Shown: piece after piece, positions 5,527 through 15,592 of the stretch
Position numbering within the stretch: the first letter of the stretch is position 1
How the letters are laid out: each line of letters opens with the position of its first letter
Origin: Polynucleobacter sp.
GTDB lineage: Bacteria; Pseudomonadota; Gammaproteobacteria; Burkholderiales; Burkholderiaceae_D
Reading direction: 5' to 3'
NCBI GenBank assembly: GCA_021737945.1
Contig: JAIPCX010000026.1
Coordinates: 1 to 33,400 of the forward strand
DNA length: 33,400 nucleotides
Made by a program: the position numbers and the translations under genes
Notes under the pieces: generated by a model
Told to the model about the DNA's origin: nothing
Databases searched by the model: none
The model's input: the letters and a program-made list of their open reading frames with translations, nothing else

Positions 5527-8500
5527 TTAAATCCTTCGTGCAGAAGCGGTGATCTCAGCGGCGCGTTGGCGCCTTGCGATATAACGGTGCGCCGATGCAA
5601 ACAAAACGGGCACAAAAAACAGCGTAGAAACCGTAGCAAACAATAGGCCGCCAATAACAGCTCGACCAAGCGGCGCATTTTGTTCTGAGCCCTCACCTAA
5701 CCCCAAAGCCATGGGCAGCATGCCGATAACCATCGCTGCTGCTGTCATGAGTACAGGACGAATACGAGTAGAACCCGCTTCGAGTGCAGCCGATAGTGGA
5801 GGTATGCCTGCGCGCAGACGCTGTAAGGCAAAGGAGACTAACAAAATACTATTCGCTGTTGCCACGCCCATCGTCATGATGGCGCCCGTAAGTGCTGGAA
5901 CGCTTAAGTGGGTGCCCGTCAAAAACAGCATCCATGCAATACCTGCCAACGCTGCTGGCAATGCGCTAACTATGATTAAAGGATCGAGCCAGCTCTGGAA
6001 ATTCACAACAATTAAAAAATAAACCAATACGATAGCTGCAGCCAAACCAATTAACAGACCGGTATACGAAGACTTCATCGTATTGACTTGACCGCGTAAG
6101 GTGAGCTTCTGTCCTTTTTTCAAAGCTGGTTGCATAGCTTCGACTTCTTTGTTGATTTCAGCAACCAGCCCACCAAAATCACGCCCTTGCACACTGACGT
6201 AAATATCGATCACGGGTGTAATGTCGTATTCAGAGACGACGGCAGGCTGTACTTCGGGTGTGACATTCACTAAGTTACCCAACAACTGGCTTTGTCCACC
6301 CGGGGCATTGACTGGCGTGCGTAATAATTTATCGAGTGAATTCACATGGTATTGCGGAGTTTGTACCAGTACGTTGTAAACCACGCTGTTAGCCGGATTT
6401 ACCCAGAACGCTGGTTGTGTCTGGAAACTACCTGATAAGGAAACCAATACGTTTTGCGCCACATTCGCTGCGGATAAATTCAGTGCTTGCAATGCGGTGC
6501 GATCGGTATTCAATGCAATGGTTGGTTGATCAAGGCGTTGATGAATATGTGCATCGACCACACCAGGAATTTTTTCTACTTTGGCGAGTAGCTGCTTTGC
6601 CATGGCGTAGCTGGCATTCATGTCTTTGCCAGAAAATTGAATATCGATAGGCGCTTGTGAACCAAAATTCAAGATCTGCGAAATGATGTCCGGAGGCTGA
6701 AAATAAAACTCGGTACCTGGATACAAACGAGGCAGCTCTGAACGCAGACGATCGATATGTATACGCGTTGGTCCATGACCCTGCTTTAATGAAATAAGAA
6801 TTTCACTATCAATCACACCAAAGGTCCCAGCATTGTTGTACGACATGTTCATACTACTGATCGTCACACCAATATTCGCGAGAACTGCGTCAAGCTCTTT
6901 CTCTGGTATCAGTTCGCGGATAGATTGTTCAACCTGATCAGAAAGGCGTGCGGTCTCTTCAATGCGGGTGCCTGTCGCTGCTCGCATGTGCAATCTAATT
7001 TGGCCAGCATCGACCGCCGGGAAAAAATCTTCGCCAAGGACGAAAAACAATCCGCACGAAGCAATACAAAAACCTAGAAACGAAGCCATGAATACGCGAC
7101 GTCGAACTAATAACACGCTCAGCGCAGCAAGATACGTTGCTCGCATTCTCTCAAAGCCTCTGTCGAAGGCTAGATGAATGCGACGCATCATAGTGGGTTT
7201 ATCTGAATGATGAGCCTGTACTTTCATCATCATCAGCGCCATGGTTGGCACTAACGTTCGTGATAAAAAATACGATGCCAACATCGCAAACACGACCGCT
7301 TCGGCCAGTGGCACAAATAAATAGCGCGCCACACCGGTCAAGAAAAACATAGGCAAAAATACGATACAGATACACAGCGTTGAGACTAACGCAGGTACGG
7401 CAATCTCACTGGCACCATCAAAAATGGCTGTGTAGAGATCTTTACCCATATGGATATGCCGCTCGATATTCTCAATCGTCACGGTCGCATCATCAACCAA
7501 AATACCAATCGCTAGCGTCAGCCCACCTAAGGTCATGAGGTTGATCGTCTCACCTAAAGCACGCATTACAAATATCGACACCAAAATCGATAGTGGAATA
7601 GAGATAGCGATAATGAAGGTGCTACGCCAATTACCCAAAAATAAAAGAATCAGTGTTGCCGTCAGCAAGGACGCAATCACGGCTTCATGCAAAACGCTGT
7701 CGATCGCTGATTTCACAAAAATGGATTGATCAAACATCGTCACGACCCGCAGCCCCTCGGGTAATCCCTTGGATATTTCGGCGACTTTTGCCTTGACGTT
7801 CTCAACAATCTTCAGCGTTGATTCGGAACCGCTCTTAAGCACCGTCAGCAGTACTCCACGCTCGCCATTATTTTTAACGATATTTTGCTGTGGTTGAAAA
7901 CCATCGCGTACGTGCGCTACTTCGCGCAAGTAGGTGGTTGAACCATTCACCGTCTTCACTGGAATGTTATTCATGCCAGCGATGCTGTCAGGCGAACCAT
8001 TTAGCTTGACTGTTTGTTCCAGCCCATCGATCTTCACAGTACCTGCGGGCAGGATAAGGTTTTGAGCATTAATCGCATTAACGATGTCGCTTGGTGTCAG
8101 ACCTTTTGCGAGCAAAGCCTCGGTATTAAGATCAACGGACACCACACGAAACTTACCACCATAGGGATACGGTACGGCCACACCGGGAATCGTGATCAAC
8201 TGCGTGCGAACCTGGTTGATCGCAATATCATTTAACTCTTGCTCGGAATGAAGCGGGCTCGATATACCGACTTGAACCACGGGTACAGTGGACGCAGAAT
8301 ATTTGATGATCAGCGGTGGCACCGTTCCGGGTGGCAGCTGGCGCAACATAAACTGACTAATTGCGGTGACTTGCGACAGCGCAGTCGCAATATTGACGTT
8401 TTGATGAAAATAAATTTTAACGACAGCTACCGACGTCGTTGACTGCGACTCAATGTGTTCGATGTCATTAACAGTCGTTGTGAGCGCCTTCTCGTAGGGG

Positions 8501-8694
8501 CTAACGAGTCGCTCACGCATGTCTTTAGGTGGTAGTCCGGTGTAGTTCCAGACGATGCTGATAACGGGGATACCTATTTCGGGAAATATGTCGGTCGAGG
8601 TAGAGCGCAACACAAAAGGTGACGCCAAAAGTATCATCAGCGCCATCACCAAATAGGTGTAGGGACGCCTTAGCGCGATATCGACAAGCCACAT
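5527..8694 (-). CDS. RND-family efflux pump permease (AcrB/HAE type)
   Basis: The 1055-residue length is normal for the family. It has an N-terminal TM helix (about 12-30), a large periplasmic pore/docking domain, TM2-6, a second periplasmic half and TM8-12, the usual internal duplication. TM4 carries the adjacent aspartates D401-D402 in GILVDDATVTIENIE, the proton-relay pair of drug-exporting RND proteins, so the pump should be proton-driven. The FLGNWRSTFIIAISIPLSI segment is typical of this group. It is the first gene of a two-gene operon with the adaptor. The 224-nt gap to lysC (8695-8918) holds no gene and probably contains its promoter, but I find no clear -35/-10 pair. The pump needs a TolC-like partner encoded elsewhere. 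Substrates are unknown. Confidence 0.92.
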   Translation of the reverse strand: MWLVDIALRRPYTYLVMALMILLASPFVLRSTSTDIFPEIGIPVISIVWNYTGLPPKDMRERLVSPYEKALTTTVNDIEHIESQSTTSVAVVKIYFHQNVNIATALSQVTAISQFMLRQLPPGTVPPLIIKYSASTVPVVQVGISSPLHSEQELNDIAINQVRTQLITIPGVAVPYPYGGKFRVVSVDLNTEALLAKGLTPSDIVNAINAQNLILPAGTVKIDGLEQTVKLNGSPDSIAGMNNIPVKTVNGSTTYLREVAHVRDGFQPQQNIVKNNGERGVLLTVLKSGSESTLKIVENVKAKVAEISKGLPEGLRVVTMFDQSIFVKSAIDSVLHEAVIASLLTATLILLFLGNWRSTFIIAISIPLSILVSIFVMRALGETINLMTLGGLTLAIGILVDDATVTIENIERHIHMGKDLYTAIFDGASEIAVPALVSTLCICIVFLPMFFLTGVARYLFVPLAEAVVFAMLASYFLSRTLVPTMALMMMKVQAHHSDKPTMMRRIHLAFDRGFERMRATYLAALSVLLVRRRVFMASFLGFCIASCGLFFVLGEDFFPAVDAGQIRLHMRAATGTRIEETARLSDQVEQSIRELIPEKELDAVLANIGVTISSMNMSYNNAGTFGVIDSEILISLKQGHGPTRIHIDRLRSELPRLYPGTEFYFQPPDIISQILNFGSQAPIDIQFSGKDMNASYAMAKQLLAKVEKIPGVVDAHIHQRLDQPTIALNTDRTALQALNLSAANVAQNVLVSLSGSFQTQPAFWVNPANSVVYNVLVQTPQYHVNSLDKLLRTPVNAPGGQSQLLGNLVNVTPEVQPAVVSEYDITPVIDIYVSVQGRDFGGLVAEINKEVEAMQPALKKGQKLTLRGQVNTMKSSYTGLLIGLAAAIVLVYFLIVVNFQSWLDPLIIVSALPAALAGIAWMLFLTGTHLSVPALTGAIMTMGVATANSILLVSFALQRLRAGIPPLSAALEAGSTRIRPVLMTAAAMVIGMLPMALGLGEGSEQNAPLGRAVIGGLLFATVSTLFFVPVLFASAHRYIARRQRAAEITASARRI

Positions 8695-8918
8695 AGAAAT
8701 TGCCCGGAGAGGTGCAGCGGATAACCGGAGGAATGCCCCGGAATCGTGCTTTTTAGTTGGTTTTGTCGATTATTGCACGACTGTACTTTTTTGACTTAAA
8801 AATACATTTAGTCTGGCTTTGCTGGCATCAAGAAGCCGCCCCAGTGCATGGATGCGAAACGAGTGGGACCTGACAGTCTGCTGAAGAAGGGAAAAATCGG
8901 CCGAATTTAGCCCCTTAT

Positions 8919-10169
8919 TTAACCCTTTTCCAAACCAAAAGCCTTATGCAAAGCACGTACAGCTAACTCTGTGTATTTCTCATCAATGAGGACCGAGATT
9001 TTGATCTCTGAGGTCGAGATCATCTGGATGTTGATGCCATCTTCGGAGAGCGTACGAAACATCTGCGACGCAATGCCCACGTGGCTGCGCATACCCACAC
9101 CCACTACCGACACTTTGGAAACTTTGTTATCGCCCACGACAGACGTCGCACCCAATGAGGCCTTAACGCCGCTATCAATTAACTTCAATGATTTATCGTA
9201 ATCAGCGCGCGGCACGGTAAACGTGAAGTCGGTTTTACCATCGACTGAAATATTTTGAACGATCATGTCGACTTCGATATTCGCGTCAGCGACCGGTCCT
9301 AAAATTTGAAATGCAATGCCGGGCTTATCAGGCACGCCGCGTACGGTAATTTTTGCTTCATCGCGGCTAAAGGCGATTCCAGTAATGGTCGCTTGTTCCA
9401 TATGGGTGTCTTCCTCAAACGATATCAGGGTGCCTGACTGAGCTTCTTCTTCCAGTGGCATGAGTGGATCAGTTAGTGATGACAGCACGCGCGTAGGCAT
9501 GCAGTAATTTCCCGCAAATTCCACCGAACGTATCTGCAAAACTTTTGAACCTAGCGATGCCATCTCCAGCATTTCTTCGAACGTGACTGTCTTCAGTCGA
9601 CGCGCTTCCGAGACGACGCGTGGATCGGTGGTGTAGACGCCATCAACATCGGTATAAATCAAGCACTCAGCAGCATTCAGTGCGGCAGCGACTGCCACTG
9701 CGGACGTATCGGATCCACCGCGACCGAGTGTGGTGATATTGCCGTGGGCATCCATGCCTTGAAAACCGGTAATGACAACGACTTTGCCAGCATCAAGATC
9801 TTTTTTGACTTTGACATCATCAATCGATTGAATGCGAGATTTGGTATAGGCGCTGTCAGTAATTATCGGTACCTGCCAACCGGTATATGAAACAGCCTCT
9901 TTACCGATCGATTGCAGCGCAATCGCCAACAAAGCAACGGAGGCTTGCTCACCGGTTGACGCCAACATATCCAACTCGCGTGGATCGGGATCGGCATTGA
10001 TTTCTTTTGCGAGGCCAAGCAGGCGGTTGGTCTCACCCGACATGGCCGAGGGCACAACCACAATCTGATGACCAGCGTCATGCCATTTGGCGACGCGACG
10101 TGCGACGTTTTTAATGCGCTCGGTAGAGCCCATCGACGTGCCGCCATATTTGTGAACGATTAATGCCAT
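8919..10169 (-). CDS. lysC: Aspartate kinase
   Basis: The 416-residue enzyme phosphorylates L-aspartate with ATP, the first step to lysine, threonine, methionine and diaminopimelate. The N-terminal kinase motif KYGGTSMGS (about 7-15) binds ATP; TLGRGGSDTSAVAVAAAL and YTDVDGVYTTDPR are further kinase signatures. Two C-terminal ACT domains (from about residue 265: TITGIAFSRDEAKITV, and VSKVSVVGVGMRSHVGIA) provide amino-acid feedback control. This is the monofunctional class, without a homoserine dehydrogenase part. The gene has its own promoter and is 92 nt from tilS upstream. No lysine riboswitch is visible in that gap. Confidence 0.96.
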   Translation of the reverse strand: MALIVHKYGGTSMGSTERIKNVARRVAKWHDAGHQIVVVPSAMSGETNRLLGLAKEINADPDPRELDMLASTGEQASVALLAIALQSIGKEAVSYTGWQVPIITDSAYTKSRIQSIDDVKVKKDLDAGKVVVITGFQGMDAHGNITTLGRGGSDTSAVAVAAALNAAECLIYTDVDGVYTTDPRVVSEARRLKTVTFEEMLEMASLGSKVLQIRSVEFAGNYCMPTRVLSSLTDPLMPLEEEAQSGTLISFEEDTHMEQATITGIAFSRDEAKITVRGVPDKPGIAFQILGPVADANIEVDMIVQNISVDGKTDFTFTVPRADYDKSLKLIDSGVKASLGATSVVGDNKVSKVSVVGVGMRSHVGIASQMFRTLSEDGINIQMISTSEIKISVLIDEKYTELAVRALHKAFGLEKG

Positions 10170-10204
10170 TTAAGAGAGAAAAGTGAGCTCTTGGAAAACC
10201 CAAG

Positions 10205-10233
10205 ATTGTACATGTTGCATTGCGGAATGACAA
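10205..10233 (-). promoter_or_regulatory. Sigma-70 promoter of lysC
   Basis: On the minus strand TTGTCA (10228-10233) and TACAAT (10205-10210) are 17 nt apart, close to consensus. The start of transcription would fall near 10198, inside a small stem CTTGG-gtttt-CCAAG (10191-10205), leaving a leader of about 30 nt before the ATG at 10169. This makes lysC independent of the tilS transcript. Confidence 0.65.
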
Positions 10234-10261
10234 TTATTGAAGCGCTAATTCGAGGAGATTT

Positions 10262-11710
10262 TCACTTCGAATTGCCCCCCGAATTATCCGCGCTCCACGC
10301 TTGCCAGTGAAGTCGTATGCCAGGATTTTTTTCAGGGACGATGCAATTCGGCCCTAAGCCACAAGCAAACAACAATTGCTCGCCAGCGTAGAGCAAAGGC
10401 AGCCACGGGCGCCGCCCAGCTGCAACACCCGACTCTTGAAACAGATTTTTCAGACTTCGTGAAGGTCGGCGACCATCTAGCTTTAAACGTTCGCCGCCTT
10501 GGCGTGGGCGCAGCGTTAGTGGTCCTTGCAACAGCAGATCACGATCAAATCCTTCACCCTCGCCGTCTTCAAAAACTAACTGCCCGCGCCATTCAGGAAT
10601 ATCGAGTTGGCGCTCACCTTGCCAAACCACCCTAACAGCATCCATCGGTGGTTGATTCACTCGCGCTTGTGCGCGGATGATTAAGTGATCATGTTCTCGC
10701 TGTAACACCCATTGCCCTATAACTATTTGCGGATGAGTATCCGTTGCAGCATGTAGCATTTGTTGATGCAACTGATGCAGCTGGGCTTGACTAGGATAAC
10801 TGCCAATTTTTTCAACCACCCAGTAACGCAAAAGATTGTCTATGCGATCAACGGAAAGTAAGGCTAATTTTTTGAGGTTGAGTTCGCCCGCATTTAAGCA
10901 CTGCTGCAGATCACTGCAAGCCAATTCATCTAGCAAACCTTGTGCTGTTTGAAAATGATGACTACTGCGCGCAAGAGCTTGAGTAAATCCTTCAAAGTGC
11001 TGCTCTATGAGTGGAAAAATTTCATGGCGAATCGCGTTGCGCTTGTAACGTGAATCCTCATTCGATTCATCGATGATATGCGCTATCGCTCGCTCGCTCG
11101 CAATCTGCTCTAACTGTTTACGCGAGCAGTCCAACAAAGGTCGCGCTAATGTGACTGTTGTAGGCAACAGCGCATGATCTCGCTGCAGATCAGCCATGCC
11201 AGACCACCCAGGCAAACCCGCGCCGCGCAACGCTTGAAGCATGACTGTTTCTGCCTGATCGTCTTGATGGTGAGCGGTGAGTAAGAGTTCTACACGATGC
11301 ACTGTACAAAGGTTGGCTAGAGCTTCATAGCGTGCTAGCCGAGCAGCGTTTTCCGGGCCATGCTGATCGACTCTTGCAACACTGACTTTGCGCGCATCGA
11401 AAGGCACGTTCAATTGCTCGCACTCGCTTTGCACATGTGACAGCCAGTAATCGGCATTCGGGCTTAATCCATGATGAACATGAAACACATGTAAAGAATG
11501 GGAATGCAGATGAGGATGACTAGCGAAAAAATCAGCACTCAAATGTAGCAATACGGCTGAGTCGAGACCACCGCTGCAAGCAATCGCAATGGAAGCACCG
11601 TCGGAAAGAACAACGCGCGCCAGAATTTCTTCTAGCGCGCGTTCGAATGCAGTAATCGCAACGGCAATCTGAGAATTATTCAGAAGGAGAAATTTCCTTG
11701 AATTTGCCAT
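10262..11710 (-). CDS. tilS: tRNA(Ile)-lysidine synthetase
   Basis: This 482-residue enzyme attaches lysine to cytidine 34 of tRNA-Ile(CAU) using ATP, so that the tRNA reads AUA and is charged with isoleucine; it is usually essential. The PP-loop [11 protein letters not shown] is at residues 46-56. [11 protein letters not shown] and [21 protein letters not shown] are the other N-terminal-domain signatures. [15 protein letters not shown] marks the substrate-binding region, and the C-terminal domain ends with RPRQGGERL and [12 protein letters not shown]. The ATG at 11710 overlaps the end of accA by 35 nt. The first 20 residues are extra compared with many homologues, so a downstream non-ATG start is possible. 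Confidence 0.95.
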   Translation of the reverse strand: MANSRKFLLLNNSQIAVAITAFERALEEILARVVLSDGASIAIACSGGLDSAVLLHLSADFFASHPHLHSHSLHVFHVHHGLSPNADYWLSHVQSECEQLNVPFDARKVSVARVDQHGPENAARLARYEALANLCTVHRVELLLTAHHQDDQAETVMLQALRGAGLPGWSGMADLQRDHALLPTTVTLARPLLDCSRKQLEQIASERAIAHIIDESNEDSRYKRNAIRHEIFPLIEQHFEGFTQALARSSHHFQTAQGLLDELACSDLQQCLNAGELNLKKLALLSVDRIDNLLRYWVVEKIGSYPSQAQLHQLHQQMLHAATDTHPQIVIGQWVLQREHDHLIIRAQARVNQPPMDAVRVVWQGERQLDIPEWRGQLVFEDGEGEGFDRDLLLQGPLTLRPRQGGERLKLDGRRPSRSLKNLFQESGVAAGRRPWLPLLYAGEQLLFACGLGPNCIVPEKNPGIRLHWQAWSADNSGGNSK

Positions 11711-12650
11711 AGCTCATTAGCTTTTCATGACGAGCGGCCATGAGATCTTTAGTTTTAACACCCTGGAACTGGCGCAAGGTATCGGCCAGTGCACGCTTAA
11801 GCAATATAGCCATCTGTTTCGGATCACGATGTGCACCACCCAGTGGCTCATTCACAATTTTGTCGATGAGGTTGAGTGCTTTCAAACGATGCGCTGTTAA
11901 ACCTAAAGCCTCAGCCGCATCCGATGCGCGCTCAGATGTCTTCCACAAAATAGACGCACAGCCTTCAGGCGAAATCACCGAATACGTAGCGTACTGAAGC
12001 ATCAGCACAGCATCACCCACAGCAATCGCTAACGCACCGCCGGAACCGCCCTCGCCAATAATGGTGGCAATCAGTGGAACTTTGAGTTCAGCCATCGCAT
12101 ACAAGTTATGACCAATCGCTTCGGATTGACCGCGCTCTTCCGCATCAATGCCTGGGAACGCACCTGGCGTATCAACGAAGGTAAACACGGGTAAACCAAA
12201 CTTCTCAGCCACCTTCATCAGGCGCATAGCCTTGCGATAGCCTTCAGGTTTGGGCATACCAAAATTACGCATCGCGCGCTCTTTGGTATCACGACCTTTT
12301 TGATGACCTATCACCATGCAGGCTTGGCCATTAAAACGCGCCAGACCACCCACGATAGATAAATCATCGGCATAAGAGCGGTCACCATGTAGCTCATGAA
12401 AATCGGTGAAGATTTCATTGACATAATCCATGGCGTACGGACGCTGGGGATGGCGCGCAATCTGCGACACCTGCCAAGGCGTGAGCTTGGCGTAGAGATC
12501 TTTGGTCAGTTGCTGACTCTTCTGCGACAGCCTATCGATTTCTTCTGTGATGTCGACAGCTGAATCTTCCTGCACGAAACGTAGTTCCTCTATCTTAGAT
12601 TCAAGCTCCGAGATCGGTTGCTCAAAACTGAGAAAAGTGATTTTGCTCAC
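11676..12650 (-). CDS. accA: Acetyl-CoA carboxylase carboxyltransferase subunit alpha
   Basis: The 324-residue protein is full length for the family. With AccD it transfers the carboxyl group from biotinyl-AccB to acetyl-CoA, giving malonyl-CoA for fatty-acid synthesis in the cytoplasm. The N-terminal coiled segment ([16 protein letters not shown]), [19 protein letters not shown] and the crotonase-like carboxyltransferase core with [16 protein letters not shown] and [14 protein letters not shown] are diagnostic. The start is GTG at 12650, preceded by AGGAG at about 5 nt spacing, a strong ribosome binding site for a weak start codon. It overlaps the downstream tilS, as is often seen in beta-proteobacteria. 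Confidence 0.96.
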   Translation of the reverse strand: MSKITFLSFEQPISELESKIEELRFVQEDSAVDITEEIDRLSQKSQQLTKDLYAKLTPWQVSQIARHPQRPYAMDYVNEIFTDFHELHGDRSYADDLSIVGGLARFNGQACMVIGHQKGRDTKERAMRNFGMPKPEGYRKAMRLMKVAEKFGLPVFTFVDTPGAFPGIDAEERGQSEAIGHNLYAMAELKVPLIATIIGEGGSGGALAIAVGDAVLMLQYATYSVISPEGCASILWKTSERASDAAEALGLTAHRLKALNLIDKIVNEPLGGAHRDPKQMAILLKRALADTLRQFQGVKTKDLMAARHEKLMSYGKFKEISPSE

Positions 12651-12700
12651 ATAAGCTCCTTATGTCATTAGCGCGGCCAATTATGTCAGCGCACTAGGCA

Positions 12701-12722
12701 GCAAGAATAATGCCATTCTTGC
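12701..12722 (-). terminator. Stem-loop between glycosylase gene and accA
   Basis: GCAAGAAT (12701-12708) and ATTCTTGC (12715-12722) form a perfect 8-bp stem with a 6-nt loop, 11 nt after the stop codon of the DNA glycosylase gene. No U-run follows, so termination would be weak or Rho-assisted. It may instead stabilise the upstream message end. Confidence 0.35.
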
Positions 12723-12732
12723 ATTAAGACAA

Positions 12733-13374
12733 TCAATATTCTACCGGTATAGGATCCAGACTACGCCACATATACCAAGTAGCAACCGTACGCCAGGGTT
12801 CCCAGTTAGCGGCCACCTCGCGCGCATCGCTGCGTGAGACGGGCTCACCCGAGAAATAATTCACGCTAATGCCTTTAACTAGCCCTAGGTCATCCAAGGG
12901 CAAAATATCCGGTCTTAGCATATTGAAAATTAAAAACATCTCAGCCGTCCAGCGGCCAATCCCACGAATCTGTATCAACTCGGCGATCACTGCCTCATCT
13001 TCCATCGACTCCCAGTCTTTTTCATGCAGACTGCCATCCAGAAAATGGGTCGACAAATCCATTAAGTACTCCGCCTTACGTTTGGACAGTCCACACGTCG
13101 CAAGTTTCACATGCCCTTGCCGCTTCACCTGAGTAGGCGTCATTTTCGGGCAGGCCAGCATGAGCCTCTCCCATACGGACTGAGCTGCTTTAACGGAAAT
13201 TTGTTGGCCAACGATAGACCGTGCCAGCGTCATAAACGGATCGCCACGCCTAACGAGTTGTAAATCACCAAAGCGAGGAATCAGTTTTTTCATGATGCGA
13301 TCGCGCTTCATTAGCTCTAGCTTGGCCTGTTCCCAGTAATGCGGAACCAATAGAATTTCAGGAGGCTTACTCAT
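12733..13374 (-). CDS. HhH-GPD DNA glycosylase, AlkA-like (DNA-3-methyladenine glycosylase)
   Basis: The 213-residue protein is a helix-hairpin-helix base-excision enzyme. [15 protein letters not shown] (50-64) and [11 protein letters not shown] (94-104) are typical of the AlkA/3-methyladenine glycosylase II branch. The HhH motif is [15 protein letters not shown] (135-149), and LPLDDLGL contains the catalytic aspartate (D162 by position). There are no C-terminal iron-sulfur cysteines, which separates it from Nth/MutY. It should remove alkylated purines from DNA. An in-frame ATG at 13386 exists, but GGAGGCG just upstream of 13374 sets the start there. That gives a 4-nt ATGA overlap with cysS and tight coupling. 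Confidence 0.88.
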   Translation of the reverse strand: MSKPPEILLVPHYWEQAKLELMKRDRIMKKLIPRFGDLQLVRRGDPFMTLARSIVGQQISVKAAQSVWERLMLACPKMTPTQVKRQGHVKLATCGLSKRKAEYLMDLSTHFLDGSLHEKDWESMEDEAVIAELIQIRGIGRWTAEMFLIFNMLRPDILPLDDLGLVKGISVNYFSGEPVSRSDAREVAANWEPWRTVATWYMWRSLDPIPVEY

Positions 13375-14759
13375 GCTCGCCTCCACTCGGTGATTCCGCC
13401 GGGCTTGTCTTCGAGCACAATACCTTGCGCTAGTAATTCAGCGCGAATTTTGTCGGACTCGGCAAAATTTTTATTCTTCTTAGCCTCAGTACGAGCGCTA
13501 ATCTGCGCAGCCACTGCATCATCTGACAAACCATCTGCAGAGCCACCACCTTGCAAAAATAGCTGTGGTTCGCGCTCTAACAAACCTATCACACCAGCGA
13601 GTTTTTTCAACTGCCTAGCAAGAACCGCAGAGTGATCGCGATTAATTTCAGTAGCCAACTCAAACAAGCATGCAACGGCAACGGGTGTATTGAAATCATC
13701 ATTCATGGCCTCAGCGAAACGCTGGGCATAGGGTTCATTCCAATCTAATGCTTGCGTATCTGGGGGCGTATCTTTAAGTGCGGTATACAACCGAGCAAGT
13801 GCAGTGCGCGCATCGTCTAGGTGGACATCGGAGTAATTCAGCGGACTGCGATAGTGCGCACGCAAAATAAAAAAGCGCACAACTTCTGCATCAAACTTAT
13901 CGAGTACTTCACGAATAGTGAAAAAATTACCCAGTGATTTGGACATTTTTTCGTTATCGATGCGAACAAAACCGTTATGCATCCAATAATTAACAAAACC
14001 ATGTCCGTGCGCACCTTCGGATTGCGCGATTTCGTTTTCGTGGTGAGGAAATTGCAAGTCCTGACCACCACCATGGATATCAAATTGCTCGCCTAAAAGA
14101 TCGCACGCCATAGCGGAGCATTCAATATGCCAACCGGGTCGACCACTTCCCCACTTCGAAGCCCATTTAACTTCCTCGGCTTCTGTTTCGCGAGAGGATT
14201 TCCACAAAACGAAATCGAGCGGATCGCGCTTAGCACTATCAACCTCTACCCGCTCACCCGCGCGCAAATCATCTAAGGATTTTCCTGATAATTTGCCGTA
14301 TCCCGCAAAATCACGTACGGAGAAATTCACATCACCATCGGCGGCTTGATAGGCTAGCCCATTTTTTTCAAGCTTACCAATCAACGACAACATCTGCGGA
14401 ACATAACTCGTGGCTCGAGGCTCATGGTCTGGGCGCTGCACACCTAACAGGTCTGCGTCTTCATTCATCGCTTGTATGTAGCGATTTGTCAGGGTTGAGA
14501 TAGATTCGTTATTCTCAGCGGCTCGGCGAATGATTTTGTCATCAATATCCGTAATATTACGAACGTACGTAACCTGATAATTTTGTGATCGCAGCCAGCG
14601 CTGCACCATATCGAAAACGACCATCACGCGCGCGTGACCGAGATGACAGTAATCATAGACCGTCATGCCGCACACATACATCCGCACCTTGCCTGGTTCA
14701 ATAGGGACAAAAGCTACTTTGTCACGGGCTAAGGTGTTGTATATCTTTAGTGTGCTCAT
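13371..14759 (-). CDS. cysS: Cysteinyl-tRNA synthetase
   Basis: The 462-residue class I synthetase charges tRNA-Cys. The HIGH-equivalent HLGH is at 39-42 within [11 protein letters not shown], and KMSKS is at 271-275. The zinc ligands that discriminate cysteine are all present: C30, C214, H239 and E243. The C-terminal anticodon-binding part ends in [11 protein letters not shown]. It is the first gene of a minus-strand unit with the downstream glycosylase. The 231-nt gap to ppiA is a divergent promoter region. No T-box is expected in this group and none is seen. Confidence 0.97.
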   Translation of the reverse strand: MSTLKIYNTLARDKVAFVPIEPGKVRMYVCGMTVYDYCHLGHARVMVVFDMVQRWLRSQNYQVTYVRNITDIDDKIIRRAAENNESISTLTNRYIQAMNEDADLLGVQRPDHEPRATSYVPQMLSLIGKLEKNGLAYQAADGDVNFSVRDFAGYGKLSGKSLDDLRAGERVEVDSAKRDPLDFVLWKSSRETEAEEVKWASKWGSGRPGWHIECSAMACDLLGEQFDIHGGGQDLQFPHHENEIAQSEGAHGHGFVNYWMHNGFVRIDNEKMSKSLGNFFTIREVLDKFDAEVVRFFILRAHYRSPLNYSDVHLDDARTALARLYTALKDTPPDTQALDWNEPYAQRFAEAMNDDFNTPVAVACLFELATEINRDHSAVLARQLKKLAGVIGLLEREPQLFLQGGGSADGLSDDAVAAQISARTEAKKNKNFAESDKIRAELLAQGIVLEDKPGGITEWRRA

Positions 14760-14929
14760 GAATTAAAAGAGGAATGCCGTGGCAGATAAGCCGAAGGTAC
14801 TGCAAATCAATTATTACTTTTTTCAAAATAATGACGAACAATCACATGGTGCGCCGGCCACATAAATCAGAGGCCGTCTTGTGTGCCCGGTATTTTGATA
14901 GAATGCGAGTCTCATCAAAGTATAACATT

Positions 14930-14962
14930 GAAGCACCTAAATCCCTGTAACAACGGTGCTTC
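14930..14962 (+). promoter_or_regulatory. Leader stem-loop upstream of ppiA
   Basis: GAAGCACC (14930-14937) and GGTGCTTC (14955-14962) form a perfect 8-bp stem with a 17-nt loop. It ends 28 nt before the ppiA ATG and 12-20 nt before its AAGGAA ribosome binding site. A TATAAC at 14921-14926 could be a -10 element, but no good -35 lies 17 nt upstream. The stem could be an RNA leader structure or a regulator site. Confidence 0.3.
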
Positions 14963-14990
14963 AGATACACACTAACCGGAAGGAAATTTC

Positions 14991-15560
14991 ATGCGTTACG
15001 GCCGTCGCCAGTTTATGCAATTTTGCACTGCTGCTGTTTTGGCATCCTTGACCACGGTAGCATTGGCTGCTGATCCAGCTCCCAAGGTATCTATCAAAAC
15101 TAGCATGGGTGAAATCATTGTAGAAGTTTATCCAGACAAAGCACCCAAGACGGTAGACAACTTTTTAACGTACGTGAAATCAGGTTTTTACAACGGCACT
15201 ATTTTTCATCGCGTGATTAATGGTTTCATGGTCCAAGGCGGTGGCTACGATCAATCAATGAAAGAAAAGCCCACCCGCGCCCCGATACAAAACGAAGCAA
15301 AAAATGGCTTGAAGAATCGTGCTTATACGATTGCCATGGCCCGCACGCCCGATCCTCACTCTGCTAGCGCGCAATTCTTTATCAATGGCAATGACAACGC
15401 CTTTTTGGACTATCCCGGCCAAGATGGTTGGGGTTATGCTGTATTTGGCAAAGTTATCAGCGGCAAAGAAGTCATTCAAAAAATTCAAGTCGTAGAGACA
15501 GATAAAAGAGACAAACCCAAAGCGAATGTCATTATTGAATCCGCTTCCATGATTGAATAA
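14991..15560 (+). CDS. ppiA: Exported cyclophilin-type peptidyl-prolyl cis-trans isomerase
   Basis: The 189-residue protein has a signal peptide (cleavage likely after ALA at residue 26) followed by a bacterial cyclophilin domain: FHRVINGFMVQGGG carries the catalytic Arg region, QFFIN the core, and WGYAVFGKV the substrate pocket. It catalyses proline isomerisation in folding periplasmic proteins. The signal contains YGRRQFMQF, close to a twin-arginine motif (RRxF), so Tat export is possible, though the following segment is also compatible with Sec. A good AAGGAA site precedes the ATG. It is followed 32 nt later by its cytoplasmic paralogue, to which it is strikingly similar along the whole domain, suggesting tandem duplication. 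Confidence 0.93.
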   Translation: MRYGRRQFMQFCTAAVLASLTTVALAADPAPKVSIKTSMGEIIVEVYPDKAPKTVDNFLTYVKSGFYNGTIFHRVINGFMVQGGGYDQSMKEKPTRAPIQNEAKNGLKNRAYTIAMARTPDPHSASAQFFINGNDNAFLDYPGQDGWGYAVFGKVISGKEVIQKIQVVETDKRDKPKANVIIESASMIE

Positions 15561-15592
15561 TTTATTAGCATTGATTTAGGAGCAGCACGTTT

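Noticed and set aside
8695-8918. Terminator for lysC or promoter for the RND operon in the gap
   Set aside because: TCGGCCGA near 8898 is a palindrome without a loop, and no -35/-10 pair with proper spacing stood out, so neither is listed.
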